Notes under the pieces: generated by a model | What the model was told of the DNA's origin: nothing | What the model saw: only the letters and a program-made list of their open reading frames with translations | Databases searched by the model: none | Position numbers and translations under genes: made by a program | Shown here: positions 47,736 to 57,778 of the stretch, one piece after another | How the letters are laid out: each line of letters begins with the position of its first letter | Position numbering within the stretch: the stretch's first letter is position 1 | Source: Enterococcus hirae ATCC 9790 | Lineage (GTDB): Bacteria; Bacillota; Bacilli; Lactobacillales; Enterococcaceae | Length of the DNA: 64,000 bases | Direction of reading: 5' to 3' | Assembly (NCBI RefSeq): GCF_000271405.2 | Contig: NC_018081.1 | Coordinates: 412,847 to 476,846 of the forward strand

Positions 47736-48172
47736 TTGTCATTTCTCCTTTCGTTTCCATCGATTGTTTCCAGTCTTTTTCCTTCTTTTAAAGTTTTGAT
47801 TACTTGTTCATCTGCTAGTAGGCGCATGAAGTTTGCTATTTGACGCTTGGTTTCGATTTTTTCTTGCGGTGCCAGAAATACCGCAAGAATCAACTCGACT
47901 TGTTGGATTGCTGGGTTCCAGTTCGCAATTCTTTGTTCTAATGGCAAAATAATGACTTTTGTTGCTTTGACTAATTGATTTTCAATATGAGGTAGAAGTA
48001 CCCCTTCATCAATTTGAATATCTCCAGTTTCCTCGCGTTCCAACAACGCTTGTACGATTTGTTCTTTTTTTATTCCCATTTCTGAATCGACTTGCTGTGC
48101 TAGCCATTCATAGACTTCATTTCGTGAATGGAATACTGTGGGAGGAACATATTCGAGCCAATCATCTTTCAT
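47732..48172 (-). CDS. EIIA-like protein with regulator-linked position
   Basis: 146 residues from MKDDWLEYVPPTVFHSRNEV; GAGGAAAT precedes this ATG, and the start overlaps the PRD regulator's end by 11 bases. It has the fructose/mannitol EIIA fold with a histidine in IDEGVLLPHIENQLVKATK. It is diverged from the EIIA at 46952. PRD regulators of the MtlR/ManR type often carry such an EIIA domain fused at their C-terminus, so this may be a split-off regulatory EIIA. Confidence 0.8.
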   Translation of the reverse strand: MKDDWLEYVPPTVFHSRNEVYEWLAQQVDSEMGIKKEQIVQALLEREETGDIQIDEGVLLPHIENQLVKATKVIILPLEQRIANWNPAIQQVELILAVFLAPQEKIETKRQIANFMRLLADEQVIKTLKEGKRLETIDGNERRNDK

Positions 48173-49646
48173 TGTATATTTCCTCAATCTTTCGTTGGAT
48201 TCTTAACTGATCATCTGCTGTTAACATGCCGCTAACAAGTAATGTACGTGCAGGCAGCGGATCTTTGATTCCAATGGTGGTTAAAATCAATTCAATTCCG
48301 GGATTTTTTTCTAATGCTGATTGGTAATTCTTGGTGGCAATCACATCAACGACCGCCAGTTCAGGAAACTTCTTATTGATTTTTGCTCTTAATAATTCTG
48401 AAGTACCGATCCCTGTAGTACACATGATCAGTGTTTGAATCGGTAGTTGCTGTGTTTCCAACATCCGTGCAAAATATAATGTGATAAAACCGATTTCATC
48501 TTGATTGATCAAAGGCAGCTGATACTTTTTGCTAACATCTTTAGAAACAACTGATACATTTTTATAAATCTCTTCATAGGTCAATTGAATTTGTTCTAAC
48601 AATCCGTTTTTGACATGGATATGATTTTTTAACCGATTGAGCATTGGTTTGATGTGATTTGCTAGATCAACAAAAATCGCTTCATTCGCCACCTTCAGAT
48701 TGATTTTATCGCCCACCTCTTTCAGGTAATAAGAGGTAATTTCTGATACTTTATCTGGAAAAACCTGTTTCTTTTGCGTTGTTTTTTCCATCCGTGAGGA
48801 TACCAGATATTGATACAAATAATAGACTTCGTTCATCGGTAAGCGAGTAACGAGATAACGTTCCACGTTTTGGATCACGATCATCGCCATCTCATAAATT
48901 GGACTTTCGTGGTCTAACGATTGAAGTTGCTCGGTAGATAACTCGATTTCTTTGATTTGGTAATTCGTCTTTCTGGAACGGCTGATCATGATGTACAGAT
49001 GTGAAAAAATATTGACGTTATAAGGATAAGGGATTCCACCGCCTAATGTTTTTTCAATCAATTTCAATTGTTCTGATACAAACAACACATCGTAACGATT
49101 AAAATTCAACTCTTTTGTTCGATTGATTTCATCAATATCAAGAATATTCATCCGCCAGATGACTTCGGCGATCCCTCGCCGAATATTTGTTTCTGATCCT
49201 TGGATCGCAAGCGTGCGATTTTTACGGATCAGTTCAAGATCAAACTTTTTTATTTTCTTAGCTATCTGCTTTTCATCATTGGCAATAGCAGAATCACCAA
49301 CATAATAATCTCTGAACAGCTCAGTGATTTTAAGTGCTTTAGGTGAAACCATCAGTAATTCTTCCATTACTCGATCTTGACGTTCAGCAGGCGATAGCTC
49401 TACAGAGGGTTTATTCAGTTCATTGGTTTGTTCGATAAACTTCCCATAATCTAATTTGTACCCCCGACCTTTTTCGGCTAGGATCAAGTGACCGTTAGGA
49501 AATTCAAGATTGATTTTCTTTATCAAACGGTAAATTGTTTTGGTCGAAGTTTCTAATAGAATGGCTAGTTCTTCTGAAGTCATATAATCTTTTTGTTTTG
49601 ATAACAAAAGGATCAACTTATTTTCTCGATTCATCTGACTAGTCAT
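48162..49646 (-). CDS. PRD-containing transcriptional regulator with EIIB-like domain
   Basis: 494 residues. N-terminal helix-turn-helix about 8-60 (YMTSEELAILLETSTKTIYR), two PRD-like regions about 170-400 with phosphorylatable histidines (HLYIMISRSRKTN, ANHIKPMLNRLKNHIH), and a C-terminal EIIB-like domain with Cys in LIMCTTGIGTSELLRAKI. PTS phosphorylation of these sites couples transcription to sugar uptake. It heads the operon it should control. Confidence 0.9.
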   Translation of the reverse strand: MTSQMNRENKLILLLSKQKDYMTSEELAILLETSTKTIYRLIKKINLEFPNGHLILAEKGRGYKLDYGKFIEQTNELNKPSVELSPAERQDRVMEELLMVSPKALKITELFRDYYVGDSAIANDEKQIAKKIKKFDLELIRKNRTLAIQGSETNIRRGIAEVIWRMNILDIDEINRTKELNFNRYDVLFVSEQLKLIEKTLGGGIPYPYNVNIFSHLYIMISRSRKTNYQIKEIELSTEQLQSLDHESPIYEMAMIVIQNVERYLVTRLPMNEVYYLYQYLVSSRMEKTTQKKQVFPDKVSEITSYYLKEVGDKINLKVANEAIFVDLANHIKPMLNRLKNHIHVKNGLLEQIQLTYEEIYKNVSVVSKDVSKKYQLPLINQDEIGFITLYFARMLETQQLPIQTLIMCTTGIGTSELLRAKINKKFPELAVVDVIATKNYQSALEKNPGIELILTTIGIKDPLPARTLLVSGMLTADDQLRIQRKIEEIYNER

Positions 49647-49884
49647 GTTTCATCCCCCCTGTGTATCTTTATCATAAGACACATTATTTATTTTGTTTCA
49701 CTGGACTTTGTCCATTGCAACAGACAATTTTGTATGCGTTTTCTTTAACTTCGTTATCCGTTACTTACTTTTTACGAAAGCGTAAGAAAGATTTTGTTTA
49801 TTATAGTCTTTTTTAACTTATTATGGGAAAAAATTACTCATTTTCAAACAATCCCAGGATCCCATAAGAATTTTAACAAAAAAA

Positions 49885-50060
49885 GAGGAGGTTGAGACAA
49901 AAGTGTTTAGCATCAAGAAATAAGAAGGAATTTCCGAAAATTGCTTCTCAAATTTTTGGTAAATTTCGGCTTATTTCCGAAGATGCTGCTTTTGTCTCAC
50001 CGTTTATTCGTTTTAGAGATACTAAAAGAGCCTGAGACAAGTTTTGTCCCAGGCTCTCTC
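49885..50060 (+). repeat. large palindromic intergenic repeat, copy B
   Basis: Nearly identical to copy A at 10441-10612. In the second hairpin, copy A has GACTG pairing with CAGTC where copy B has GCCTG pairing with CAGGC, a compensated change that keeps the stem. It lies between the PTS operon promoter and the AI-2E-type gene, and the second hairpin may act as terminator. Confidence 0.92.
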
Positions 50061-50134
50061 TAATAAATAATAAATGGTGTACAAAATTACTTAGTGACTA
50101 CTGTTGTGCTACCTTCTACTTCTTTATAGTACCT

Positions 50135-51274
50135 TTAATTTTCACGTCCATTCGTTTTTATCTCTTGGATCGTTGGTTCCACACCAGAATCAAACTTTCG
50201 CAATAAGTAAATTTTTCTGATATTCAAGACTAATGTTTTAATGACAGCATACACCGGAATACAAATCAACATTCCTAGAATCCCTGCGACACTGCCAGCA
50301 CCGATCAACACTAAGATAATCGTTAATGGATGCATATTCATGTTTTTTCCAAATAACAACGGTTTGATTACATTTCCATCTAATTGTTGGATAACAAGGA
50401 TCGAAAGCGCCATGTATAATGCTTGGAATGGCGAAACAAATAGACCAACGATCACTGCCGGGACAGCGCCAATAAACGGTCCCACATATGGAATAATATT
50501 GGTGATACCACAAAATACAGCTAACAATAAACTATATGGTTGTTTAAAGATGGTCATAGCAATAAAACTCATGATACCAATGATAACCGCATCAACGATC
50601 GTACTACTGATATATGCCGATAACGTCTCATTTAGTTCTTTGACCGTTTGACGTACTTCACCTCGAATCCCTTGTGGAAAGAATTTTGCTAAAGCATCGA
50701 TAAATTTGTGTCCGTCTTTAAACATGAATAATAGAATAAAAGGCACGGTAAACAGTAAAACAAAAAACTGCATCATAAATGAAAAAACTTTAGAGACACT
50801 GCTGGATAAGCTTACCAATACAATATTGAACAAATTACTCAACGAAAGATTAGCCGAAGCTAATTGTTCTTCAATATTGAAATTTTTGATTTCCTCACGC
50901 TGTGCCAATTCATTGAGCCATTTACTTGTCTCTTCCGCATACATCGGCAAACTTTTAGTCAACTGGATCGTCTGTTCTGCCAATTGAGGAATCACATTCA
51001 TTATCGCTAAAACCGCTAGTACGACTAGAACAACTAGCGTTAATATGTATCCATAAACCCTTGGGATTTTTCGTTTTTCCAAAAAAACAACGACCGGATC
51101 AAACATATAATAGAAAAATCCAGCAACCAGCAATGGCAATAAAATCGCTGATAACATTTTTAACACTGGACTAAAGACATTTGGCATCTGTAAAATAAAA
51201 TATACCCCAATGATCGTTAGTACCAACTCGACAGTCCAAAATAATAATTTTGAATTTTTAAACTTTGCTTGCAT
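50135..51274 (-). CDS. AI-2E transporter family membrane protein
   Basis: 379 residues. There are about eight membrane helices (strong ones near 12-32, 36-56, 60-85, 155-185, 210-260, 270-300 and 305-345). The family signature is in NIIPYVGPFIGAVPAVIVGL. Members include YtvI/YueF-like proteins; substrate unknown, with Na+/H+ or quorum-signal export proposed in some species. It is monocistronic. Confidence 0.88.
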   Translation of the reverse strand: MQAKFKNSKLLFWTVELVLTIIGVYFILQMPNVFSPVLKMLSAILLPLLVAGFFYYMFDPVVVFLEKRKIPRVYGYILTLVVLVVLAVLAIMNVIPQLAEQTIQLTKSLPMYAEETSKWLNELAQREEIKNFNIEEQLASANLSLSNLFNIVLVSLSSSVSKVFSFMMQFFVLLFTVPFILLFMFKDGHKFIDALAKFFPQGIRGEVRQTVKELNETLSAYISSTIVDAVIIGIMSFIAMTIFKQPYSLLLAVFCGITNIIPYVGPFIGAVPAVIVGLFVSPFQALYMALSILVIQQLDGNVIKPLLFGKNMNMHPLTIILVLIGAGSVAGILGMLICIPVYAVIKTLVLNIRKIYLLRKFDSGVEPTIQEIKTNGREN

Positions 51275-51469
51275 ACATCTCCTCCAACACTTGATACTTT
51301 CATTTTATCATTTTATTAGAATTAAAGCGCTCTTTTCTGATAAACAGCTACAAAAATATTCTTTCTTTTTCTAATTACTAGTAGCTAATTTTCAAATTTA
51401 AAAAACTTCTAAGCTTAATGACTGAAATCATTATCTAAACAAATGCAAATAAATCAAAAAAAGACACCA

Positions 51470-51522
51470 AAAACGCTCATTGGCTAAAATAGGAAATACT
51501 CTCTTAGCGAATGAGCGTTTTT
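51470..51522. terminator. terminator between mgtC and the AI-2E-type gene
   Basis: AAAACGCTCATT / AATGAGCGTTTT perfect 12-bp outer stem with inner GCTAA/TTAGC, then TT; it lies about 70 bases past the mgtC-like stop. Confidence 0.85.
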
Positions 51523-51592
51523 TCTTTTGTAACCGACTCTTCATAAAACCAATGTGTGAAAAGCCTTATATTACCAACTGAAAGGAATTGTT

Positions 51593-52306
51593 TCATTGTG
51601 CCACACTAACTAAATGAAGCTTCATGATATTTTTATGGACAGATAACTCTTCAATGACATCTGCATAAGTCATGTCCTTTGGTAAGTCAATTGTATAAAT
51701 ATTTTTATATACCCGATAATCATCCACAAAATCCACATCAAAATTCACGTCTTCAATGAAGATTCCCCGTTGCTCAAAATACTCTGTCAAAAAATCTTTG
51801 GTTTCTTTCCGATGGATATATTGGATTTCTAATTTTTTAGTCGTTGGTACATGGATGATTTGTTTCACCACTGTTAATGCAATGACGATGCCAATAAAAC
51901 TAATGATCGCAATCCAATAAAATCCCATACCAATGGCGATTCCTAGTCCAGCAATTGCCCACAGGGAAGCAGCTGTGGTTAGCCCGGTGACTGATTGTTT
52001 CGTGACAATGATCGTGCCAGCTCCTAAAAACCCAACGCCACTAACGACTTGTGCAATCAAACGTGCTTCATCTGAGCGAATCGTACCAACTAGTTCTGGG
52101 TATTCTAACGCATCACGTAACGCTTTACTTGCAATTTCCACTTGGATCAACGCAATGATACAAGCACCCATACATACTAAAATATGCGTCCGCATCCCTG
52201 CTGGACGATTTTTATATTGCCGTTCAAATCCAATCGCCCCGCCAAAGATCAATGCAATCCCTAGTCGTAAGATGATTTCTGGGACCGATAAGATCATCTC
52301 ATCCAT
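51593..52306 (-). CDS. MgtC/SapB family membrane protein
   Basis: 237 residues from MDEMILSVPEIILRLG; GGAGGGG precedes this ATG. Membrane helices fill residues about 5-150, with the family motifs GFERQYKNRPAGMRTHILVC and AQVVSGVGFLGAGTIIV. A C-terminal ACT-like soluble domain occupies about 160-237. MgtC proteins modulate ATP synthase or Mg2+ homeostasis. It is monocistronic. Confidence 0.92.
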   Translation of the reverse strand: MDEMILSVPEIILRLGIALIFGGAIGFERQYKNRPAGMRTHILVCMGACIIALIQVEIASKALRDALEYPELVGTIRSDEARLIAQVVSGVGFLGAGTIIVTKQSVTGLTTAASLWAIAGLGIAIGMGFYWIAIISFIGIVIALTVVKQIIHVPTTKKLEIQYIHRKETKDFLTEYFEQRGIFIEDVNFDVDFVDDYRVYKNIYTIDLPKDMTYADVIEELSVHKNIMKLHLVSVAQ

Positions 52307-52403
52307 ATAAATCCCCTCCAAACCAATATAGCATGTTTCGCAACTTCAAACAAAGCAAATCACCCCATTGCTTTGTGCGACAGATTAAAAATCTTATTCG
52401 ATC

Positions 52404-52434
52404 AAAAAAGGGAGCTGAAAACGAGCAGCCCCCC
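52404..52434 (-). terminator. nagB terminator
   Basis: On the minus strand GGGGGCTG / CAGCTCCC stem followed by TTTTTT, 20 bases past the nagB stop. Confidence 0.8.
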
Positions 52435-52451
52435 AAAATTTTTATTTATTC

Positions 52452-53153
52452 TTATAGTTTGCTTCCTGCTGCATCATCAATAATCACGATCACGTTGTCG
52501 TGTTCTTGTAAAGCACTTGCTGGCAAATCTGTGGTCATTGGTCCTTGAATCATTCCTTTGATTGCATCTGCTTTGTTTTCACCATAAGCAAGTAAGACAA
52601 TCTCTTTTCCTTTTAAGATCGAACCAATCCCCATTGAGACAGCTTTTGTTGGAACATCTTCTGCCTTTTCAAAGAATCGTTTATTCGCATTGATCGTTGA
52701 TTCTGTTAAGTCCACTACTGAAGTTGTGCCATCAAATGGTGCACCAGGTTCATTGAATCCGATATGTCCATTTTGACCAATTCCTAGAATTTGGATATCG
52801 ATTGGATATTGTTCAAGGATTTCATCGTATTCTTGACAAGCCGCTTCAAGATCAGCAGCTTTTCCATCTGGTACATATGATTCTTTAAATGGTTTTTTAT
52901 CAAACAATTGGCTATTCATAAAATGACGGTAACTTTGATCATCTGAACCGCCTAGTCCAACGTACTCGTCTAAGTTTACAGAAGTCATGTCACTGAAATC
53001 CAGATCGCTTGAAGTCATTTCTTTGTATAAAGTAATTGGCGTACTACCTGTTGCAAGACCTAATACTTTTGCCCCATTTTCCATGCCTTTTTTAATAATT
53101 TCAAAAGCTTTTTTTCCGCCCTCTTCAGCATTTTTCACTCGAATGATTTCCAT
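52452..53153 (-). CDS. nagB: glucosamine-6-phosphate deaminase
   Basis: 233 residues from [20 protein letters not shown], with AAAGGAG 9 bases upstream. [36 protein letters not shown] and [14 protein letters not shown] are the sugar-phosphate and catalytic motifs. It converts glucosamine-6-phosphate to fructose-6-phosphate and ammonia, feeding glycolysis from amino sugars. Confidence 0.96.
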   Translation of the reverse strand: MEIIRVKNAEEGGKKAFEIIKKGMENGAKVLGLATGSTPITLYKEMTSSDLDFSDMTSVNLDEYVGLGGSDDQSYRHFMNSQLFDKKPFKESYVPDGKAADLEAACQEYDEILEQYPIDIQILGIGQNGHIGFNEPGAPFDGTTSVVDLTESTINANKRFFEKAEDVPTKAVSMGIGSILKGKEIVLLAYGENKADAIKGMIQGPMTTDLPASALQEHDNVIVIIDDAAGSKL

Positions 53154-53185
53154 AACGACTACTCCTTTGTTTTTGGTATAGCCCA

Positions 53186-53214
53186 ATTATAGCACGACTT
53201 GTCTTTTTTTACAA
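53186..53214 (-). promoter_or_regulatory. nagB promoter
   Basis: Minus strand TTGTAA (53209-53214), 17 bases, TATAAT (53186-53191), about 33 bases before the start codon. Confidence 0.75.
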
Positions 53215-53582
53215 TATTAGTATAGACCAAAACCGACGATTTTCGTTTTCTTGACAATCTTGTCCCTTGCATGTTAGGTTGCATAAGATAACCTATCGCA
53301 TGTCCTTTAAACTGATACTTTTAGTATACGTTTTTTATAATTAAAACATTAAAGACCAAGAAATTTAGAAAACAATCGCTACTTCTCATTAACTGAGAAA
53401 CGATTTTCTAAAAGACGAGCAACTTATTTAAAAATTTTAACTGACATGTTCTCCTAGATTCGTTCGATCATGTCGAATGATCCCATAGTATGTTGAACAA
53501 CTTCAGATCAGCTTTTTTATTTGTTTTGCTTTCTTCTATTAGTCTTCTTAACATGCATAACATTATTAGAAAGGAACAGAAC

Positions 53583-55112
53583 ATGAGTCTTTTAACATTA
53601 ACAAATATCACGCAACAATTTGGAGATAAAATCTTATATGAAAATGTACAACTCCAAGTCAATGCTGGAGAACATCTAGGATTGATCGGACAAAATGGAG
53701 CTGGCAAAAGTACGTTGATCAAGATCATCACAGGAGAAATTCTACCAGATGATGGACAAGTCCATTGGCAAAAAAATATCCATAGAGGCTATTTAGATCA
53801 ATATGTAGCGGTGGATGAAACATTGACCATCGAAGAATTTTTAAAAACAGCCTACTCTGATGAATTTAAAAAAGAAGCATTGATTACCCAACTTTATCAA
53901 GAATACAGCGAAACAATGGAAGAGGAGTTACTCGAAAAAGCGGGAAAACTTCAAACAGAATTAGACCAAGGAGTATTCTATCAAATTGATACCTTAGTCG
54001 CTGAGATGAGTAGTGGTCTAGGCATTGATGTTTTAGGATTGTCCACTCCTCTAAAAAAACTGAGTGGTGGTCAACGTTCCAAAGTGATTTTGGCAAAATT
54101 ACTCTTAGAAAATCCCGATGTTCTGATCTTAGATGAACCAACCAATCACTTAGATGACCAACATATCCAATGGCTTACTCAATTTTTACAATCATTCGAG
54201 GGCGCTTATATCGTGATTTCTCATGACCAGGAATTTTTAGATAAAATCACAACCCATATCGCTGACATAGAATTTGGTAAAATCACCAAATATACGGGTC
54301 ATTTAAAACAAGCATTACGACAAAAAGAACAAAACCGTGAAAGTTATCTACGCCAATTTCATGCCCAACAAAAGCACATCGAAAAAACCGAAGCTTATAT
54401 CCGAAAATATAAAGCTGGTTCTCGCTCTACCATGGCAAAAAGTCGCCAAAAACAATTAGATAAAATTGAGCGATTGACTCCGCCTGCCTCAACAGCTAAG
54501 CCAATCTTTGATTTTCCTTATTCTCCGATCGTAACGACATTGGCTGTTGAAACGACTGATTTAGTTATTGGGTATGACCGACCTTTGCTTTCGCCGATCA
54601 ACCTAACCATCCGCTTTGGTGAAAAAGTGGCGATTCGTGGATTTAACGGTATTGGTAAATCCACACTTTTGAAAACCTTGATTGGCGAAATCGAACAACT
54701 AGCCGGCGAATATCACTTTCCCGACAACACAGCGATCAATTATTTTTCACAAGATCTCATTTGGGAAAAACCTTTAGAAACACCCTTACAATATCTAGGC
54801 GCACAGTTTCCTAAAGCAACCGTTAAAGAATTAAGAAGACAACTAGCCAAATCTGGTTTAGTCAATCAACTAGCTAGTGAACCACTTTCTACTCTTAGCG
54901 GTGGTGAACAAACCAAAGTAAAATTGGCACAACTCACGATGAACCAAGGAAACTTATTAATTCTTGATGAACCAACGAATCATATCGATCATGAAACAAA
55001 AGATAGCTTACAAACCGGTATCAAGCATTTTCCTGGGACGGTAATCATCGTCTCTCATGAACAAGAATTTTACCAGGATTTAGTCGATCGAGTCATTGAA
55101 ATCGAGGGATAA
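53583..55112 (+). CDS. ABC-F family ATPase
   Basis: 509 residues from MSLLTLTNITQQFGDKILYE; the frame is open upstream to 53490 but AAAGGAACAG precedes this ATG. Two ABC domains (Walker A GQNGAGKST and GFNGIGKST; signatures LSGGQRSK and LSGGEQTK; Walker B LILDEPTNHLD and LILDEPTNHID) joined by a basic linker, YIRKYKAGSRSTMAKSRQKQ, and no membrane part. ABC-F proteins act on the ribosome. It looks like a YkpA/YbiT-type housekeeping member rather than Lsa/Msr resistance proteins, but this was not testable. Confidence 0.88.
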   Translation: MSLLTLTNITQQFGDKILYENVQLQVNAGEHLGLIGQNGAGKSTLIKIITGEILPDDGQVHWQKNIHRGYLDQYVAVDETLTIEEFLKTAYSDEFKKEALITQLYQEYSETMEEELLEKAGKLQTELDQGVFYQIDTLVAEMSSGLGIDVLGLSTPLKKLSGGQRSKVILAKLLLENPDVLILDEPTNHLDDQHIQWLTQFLQSFEGAYIVISHDQEFLDKITTHIADIEFGKITKYTGHLKQALRQKEQNRESYLRQFHAQQKHIEKTEAYIRKYKAGSRSTMAKSRQKQLDKIERLTPPASTAKPIFDFPYSPIVTTLAVETTDLVIGYDRPLLSPINLTIRFGEKVAIRGFNGIGKSTLLKTLIGEIEQLAGEYHFPDNTAINYFSQDLIWEKPLETPLQYLGAQFPKATVKELRRQLAKSGLVNQLASEPLSTLSGGEQTKVKLAQLTMNQGNLLILDEPTNHIDHETKDSLQTGIKHFPGTVIIVSHEQEFYQDLVDRVIEIEG

Positions 55113-55453
55113 AATTGACTAAATTCTCTAAAAATAGATTATGTACAGCCTTTAACACCAGCCTGTCTCCTCTACACAAGAACCCTTGTGTGGATGGGGG
55201 CTATTGCTGTTTAGATCATCGTTTTTTACAATCTTCTCTCTTTTCTTAATTGTCTAGGTAAACATCGCCCCAATTTAGAATCATTAAAAAAACGGTAGAC
55301 TCATTAAGTGTCTATTGTATCTTCATTCGCCAAAGTTCGAAGATGGTTACTTTTTTCTACATGGTCAATTATTAGCAAAACCAACGTCGTAAAAGCGATT
55401 AGTAATCTAACTTTTTCTAAAATGGAAATTACTACTTTACCCGTTATCTCCTA
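55113..55453. other. intergenic stretch with weak hairpin only
   Basis: ACACAAG / CTTGTGT at about 55177-55195 may be a weak terminator of the ABC-F gene. No gene supported. Confidence 0.35.
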
Positions 55454-55780
55454 CTAAATAAACATCCTTATCACTTCCACCACTTCAATCCACGTCAACA
55501 AATCACATTGTTCAATTTTTTCAATATTTCTTGTGGTATAATCAACCGATCTTAATTGGTGTATAGCTACTTCACCCACTATTTTCTGCGGGTCTTTTAT
55601 TTCAATATATGTTGCAAAGTTCCTCTTTGTAGAAGTGATAGGACAAACTAAGCAAAAACCTGTACGCTCATTAAACTCGTCTCTACTAACTACTAACGCA
55701 GGTCTACGCTTTCTTATCTCTTTACCTTTAGAAGGGTCAAAGTCGATCCAAATAATATCCTTTTGTTTTGGATATTTCCT
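55454..55780 (-). pseudogene. MazF/PemK-type toxin frame lacking a start codon
   Basis: Right after the antitoxin stop TAG, the same frame reads RKYPKQKDIIWIDFDPSKGK, RRPALVVSRDEFNERTGFCL, VCPITSTKRNFATYIEIK and ends IEVVEVIRMFI. These are the core of a MazF/PemK endoribonuclease, about 108 residues and otherwise complete. No ATG, GTG or TTG occurs before the conserved part; the expected start is replaced by TAGAGG. A two-base loss (TACTA-AT-GAGG becoming TACTAGAGG) would explain it. An ATT start is possible but unlikely to be efficient. Confidence 0.8.
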
Positions 55781-56023
55781 CTAGTATTCCTCGCCTTCAA
55801 GTTTCATGCTATCCCATTCGGATTCTTCGGCTGTAATCGATTCTCTAAAACCTTCCCAAGCCTTTTCGTTTTTAAAAATATCTTCTTTCTTAGGTTTCAA
55901 TATATACGCTTCTCCTACTTTCAAAATAGTAAATATTTCTCCCACTTTTGGAGATATATCCTTCGGGAAAATTGTTCCCACAGAATTACCTATTTTTCTT
56001 GCTACTGTTTCCATATCTTTCAT
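55781..56023 (-). CDS. MazE/AbrB-type antitoxin
   Basis: About 80 residues. METVARKIGNSVGTIFPKDI and GEIFTILKVGEAYILKP form a swapped-hairpin AbrB domain (about 1-48), followed by an acidic toxin-binding tail (EESEWDSMKLEGEEY). The ATG at 56023 is favoured (AAAGGA upstream); 56014 is an alternative. Antitoxin precedes toxin, as in mazEF operons. Confidence 0.85.
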   Translation of the reverse strand: MKDMETVARKIGNSVGTIFPKDISPKVGEIFTILKVGEAYILKPKKEDIFKNEKAWEGFRESITAEESEWDSMKLEGEEY

Positions 56024-56041
56024 CTCCAATCCTTTTGCTAA

Positions 56042-56347
56042 ATTAAGTTAAACTCAGTTTAACGAAATTATCAAAACATATCTTTTAAGTGAATAGATTT
56101 TTATGGAAACAACTCATTTTCATATGAAAATGTTATACAAATTAAATATAAATATTTCTAAGTAGTCTACTGAATATTTTTTTGGATCTTTCATAATATA
56201 ACTGGTACTAAACAAAGTGATTTTATACTATTGAACGTATCCATATTATTTTTTCGTTGGAAGTTGCACGAAATTTTCTAATAACTGCGGTTGATCACGA
56301 AATCAGTTATAGAAACTCCCAAATAAAATAGGATAGAAGTATATTAA
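56042..56347. other. intergenic stretch upstream of the mazE-like gene
   Basis: AT-rich. It should contain the antitoxin promoter; no other gene or structured RNA was recognised. Confidence 0.35.
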
Positions 56348-56400
56348 AAAAGTAAGCGAAAGAATCGAAAAACGACTTTCGAATCCTTCAGCTTACTTTT
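56348..56400. terminator. terminator after the MFS gene
   Basis: AAAAGTAAGC / GCTTACTTTT stem with an inner CGAAAG/CTTTCG stem; U-run on both strands. It lies 15 bases past the stop of the MFS gene. Confidence 0.8.
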
Positions 56401-56414
56401 CAAGTTGGACACTT

Positions 56415-57602
56415 CTATCGCAACCGCTTTTGAAAAATGATGTATTGACAAATATAGGCACATAATTGAAAGGCTAAACCAGTAAGTGTCACACCGAGCC
56501 AACCAAATTGTTGCCACATCGTTGTGCCTAGTAATGAACCAGTAGCACCACCAATAAAATACATAAACATAAATACTGTATTATTCCGATTACTTGCTGC
56601 TTCGCCTAGTCCTTGTACTCGTGTCTGATTTGCCACTTGACCAAATTGATTCCCGACATCTAACAGAATAATTGCCACTAACAAAACGACTAAATGACTC
56701 CCTGCAACTAATAAAGCAACAAAACTGAGCGTTTGCATCGCAAGTCCCATTCCGACAATCTTTCTCTCGGAATAAGAATCAGACAACCGACCAACAATCG
56801 GTGCAGCTACTGCTCCTGATAGTCCAAAAATCGCCAAAATTCCTGCTTCAAATGTTCCCCAATGGTACACCGGACTACTGATATAAAAAATCAATGTTGA
56901 CCAAAAAATCGAAAAAGTTCCAAACATAAAAAAGCCACTAATAGACGCTTCTCTCAATAAGCGTTGTGTTTTCACTAAATAAGGTAAACTTTTTAAGGAA
57001 TCAAGATACGATACAGATGAAGTTGTTTTTATTTGCGTTCTTGGCATTTTCCAATACAATAATCCGGTCAAGATAGCCACTAACACTAAAGCAAAAAGAT
57101 AAATCATCCGCCAAGAAAAGAGGCTTGCTACAATGCCCGAAACCGTCCGTGAAAGTAAGATCCCCACTAATAAACCGCTTAACAAGGTCCCCATCACTTT
57201 CCCTCTAGCCTTGGGTCCTGCCAATACTGCTCCATAGGGAATAATGATTTGAGGCACGATCGATAATAAGCCGATCAAAAAAGAAGCACACGCAAATAAT
57301 GTAAATGACGGTGCAAAAAAGGCCGCTAATAATGAAATCGCAGAGAGTGCAGCCATTCGGATAATCAGCTTCGGACGATCGACTACATCCCCTAATGGCA
57401 CCAAAAACAACAAACCTAACGCATAACCAAGTTGAGTCAACATCGTCAAAATACCAATCGCACTTGTGCTAACCGATAAACTGGTTGCCACTTTCGTACC
57501 GATCGGTTGGATATAATACATATTCGCTACTACCACACCACAAGTAATTGATAAGAGCAAAATCAGTGAAGATGTTAACGTCGTTTTTTCATTTTTATCC
57601 AT
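56415..57602 (-). CDS. MFS transporter, drug-efflux type
   Basis: 395 residues with twelve predicted membrane helices. The motif A-like loops are GDVVDRPKLIIR (after helix 2) and GRLSDSYSERKIVGMG (after helix 8), plus GAVLAGPKARGKVMGT. It belongs to the DHA1-like exporters; substrate not predictable. An AGGGAGAT site precedes the ATG. It is monocistronic. Confidence 0.88.
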   Translation of the reverse strand: MDKNEKTTLTSSLILLLSITCGVVVANMYYIQPIGTKVATSLSVSTSAIGILTMLTQLGYALGLLFLVPLGDVVDRPKLIIRMAALSAISLLAAFFAPSFTLFACASFLIGLLSIVPQIIIPYGAVLAGPKARGKVMGTLLSGLLVGILLSRTVSGIVASLFSWRMIYLFALVLVAILTGLLYWKMPRTQIKTTSSVSYLDSLKSLPYLVKTQRLLREASISGFFMFGTFSIFWSTLIFYISSPVYHWGTFEAGILAIFGLSGAVAAPIVGRLSDSYSERKIVGMGLAMQTLSFVALLVAGSHLVVLLVAIILLDVGNQFGQVANQTRVQGLGEAASNRNNTVFMFMYFIGGATGSLLGTTMWQQFGWLGVTLTGLAFQLCAYICQYIIFQKRLR

Positions 57603-57778
57603 TTATCTCCCTCATTTCCTTTATTAGTTTACAACTTCTTAGAAAAATTGGGAATAGGAAAGTTCAGTGTTTTACTACTTTATTAAACATAAGTTATCGT
57701 GAAATTAAAATAAAAATGAATCTTAAAAGTATAGAACGAAATCAAAGGGATATTTCTTTTAATCATTGATAATATCAA

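Noticed and set aside
53490..53582. Upstream extension of the ABC-F protein
   Set aside because: Hydrophobic leader does not fit ABC-F proteins, and the ATG at 53583 has a proper ribosome binding site; a regulatory leader peptide is possible but unsupported.
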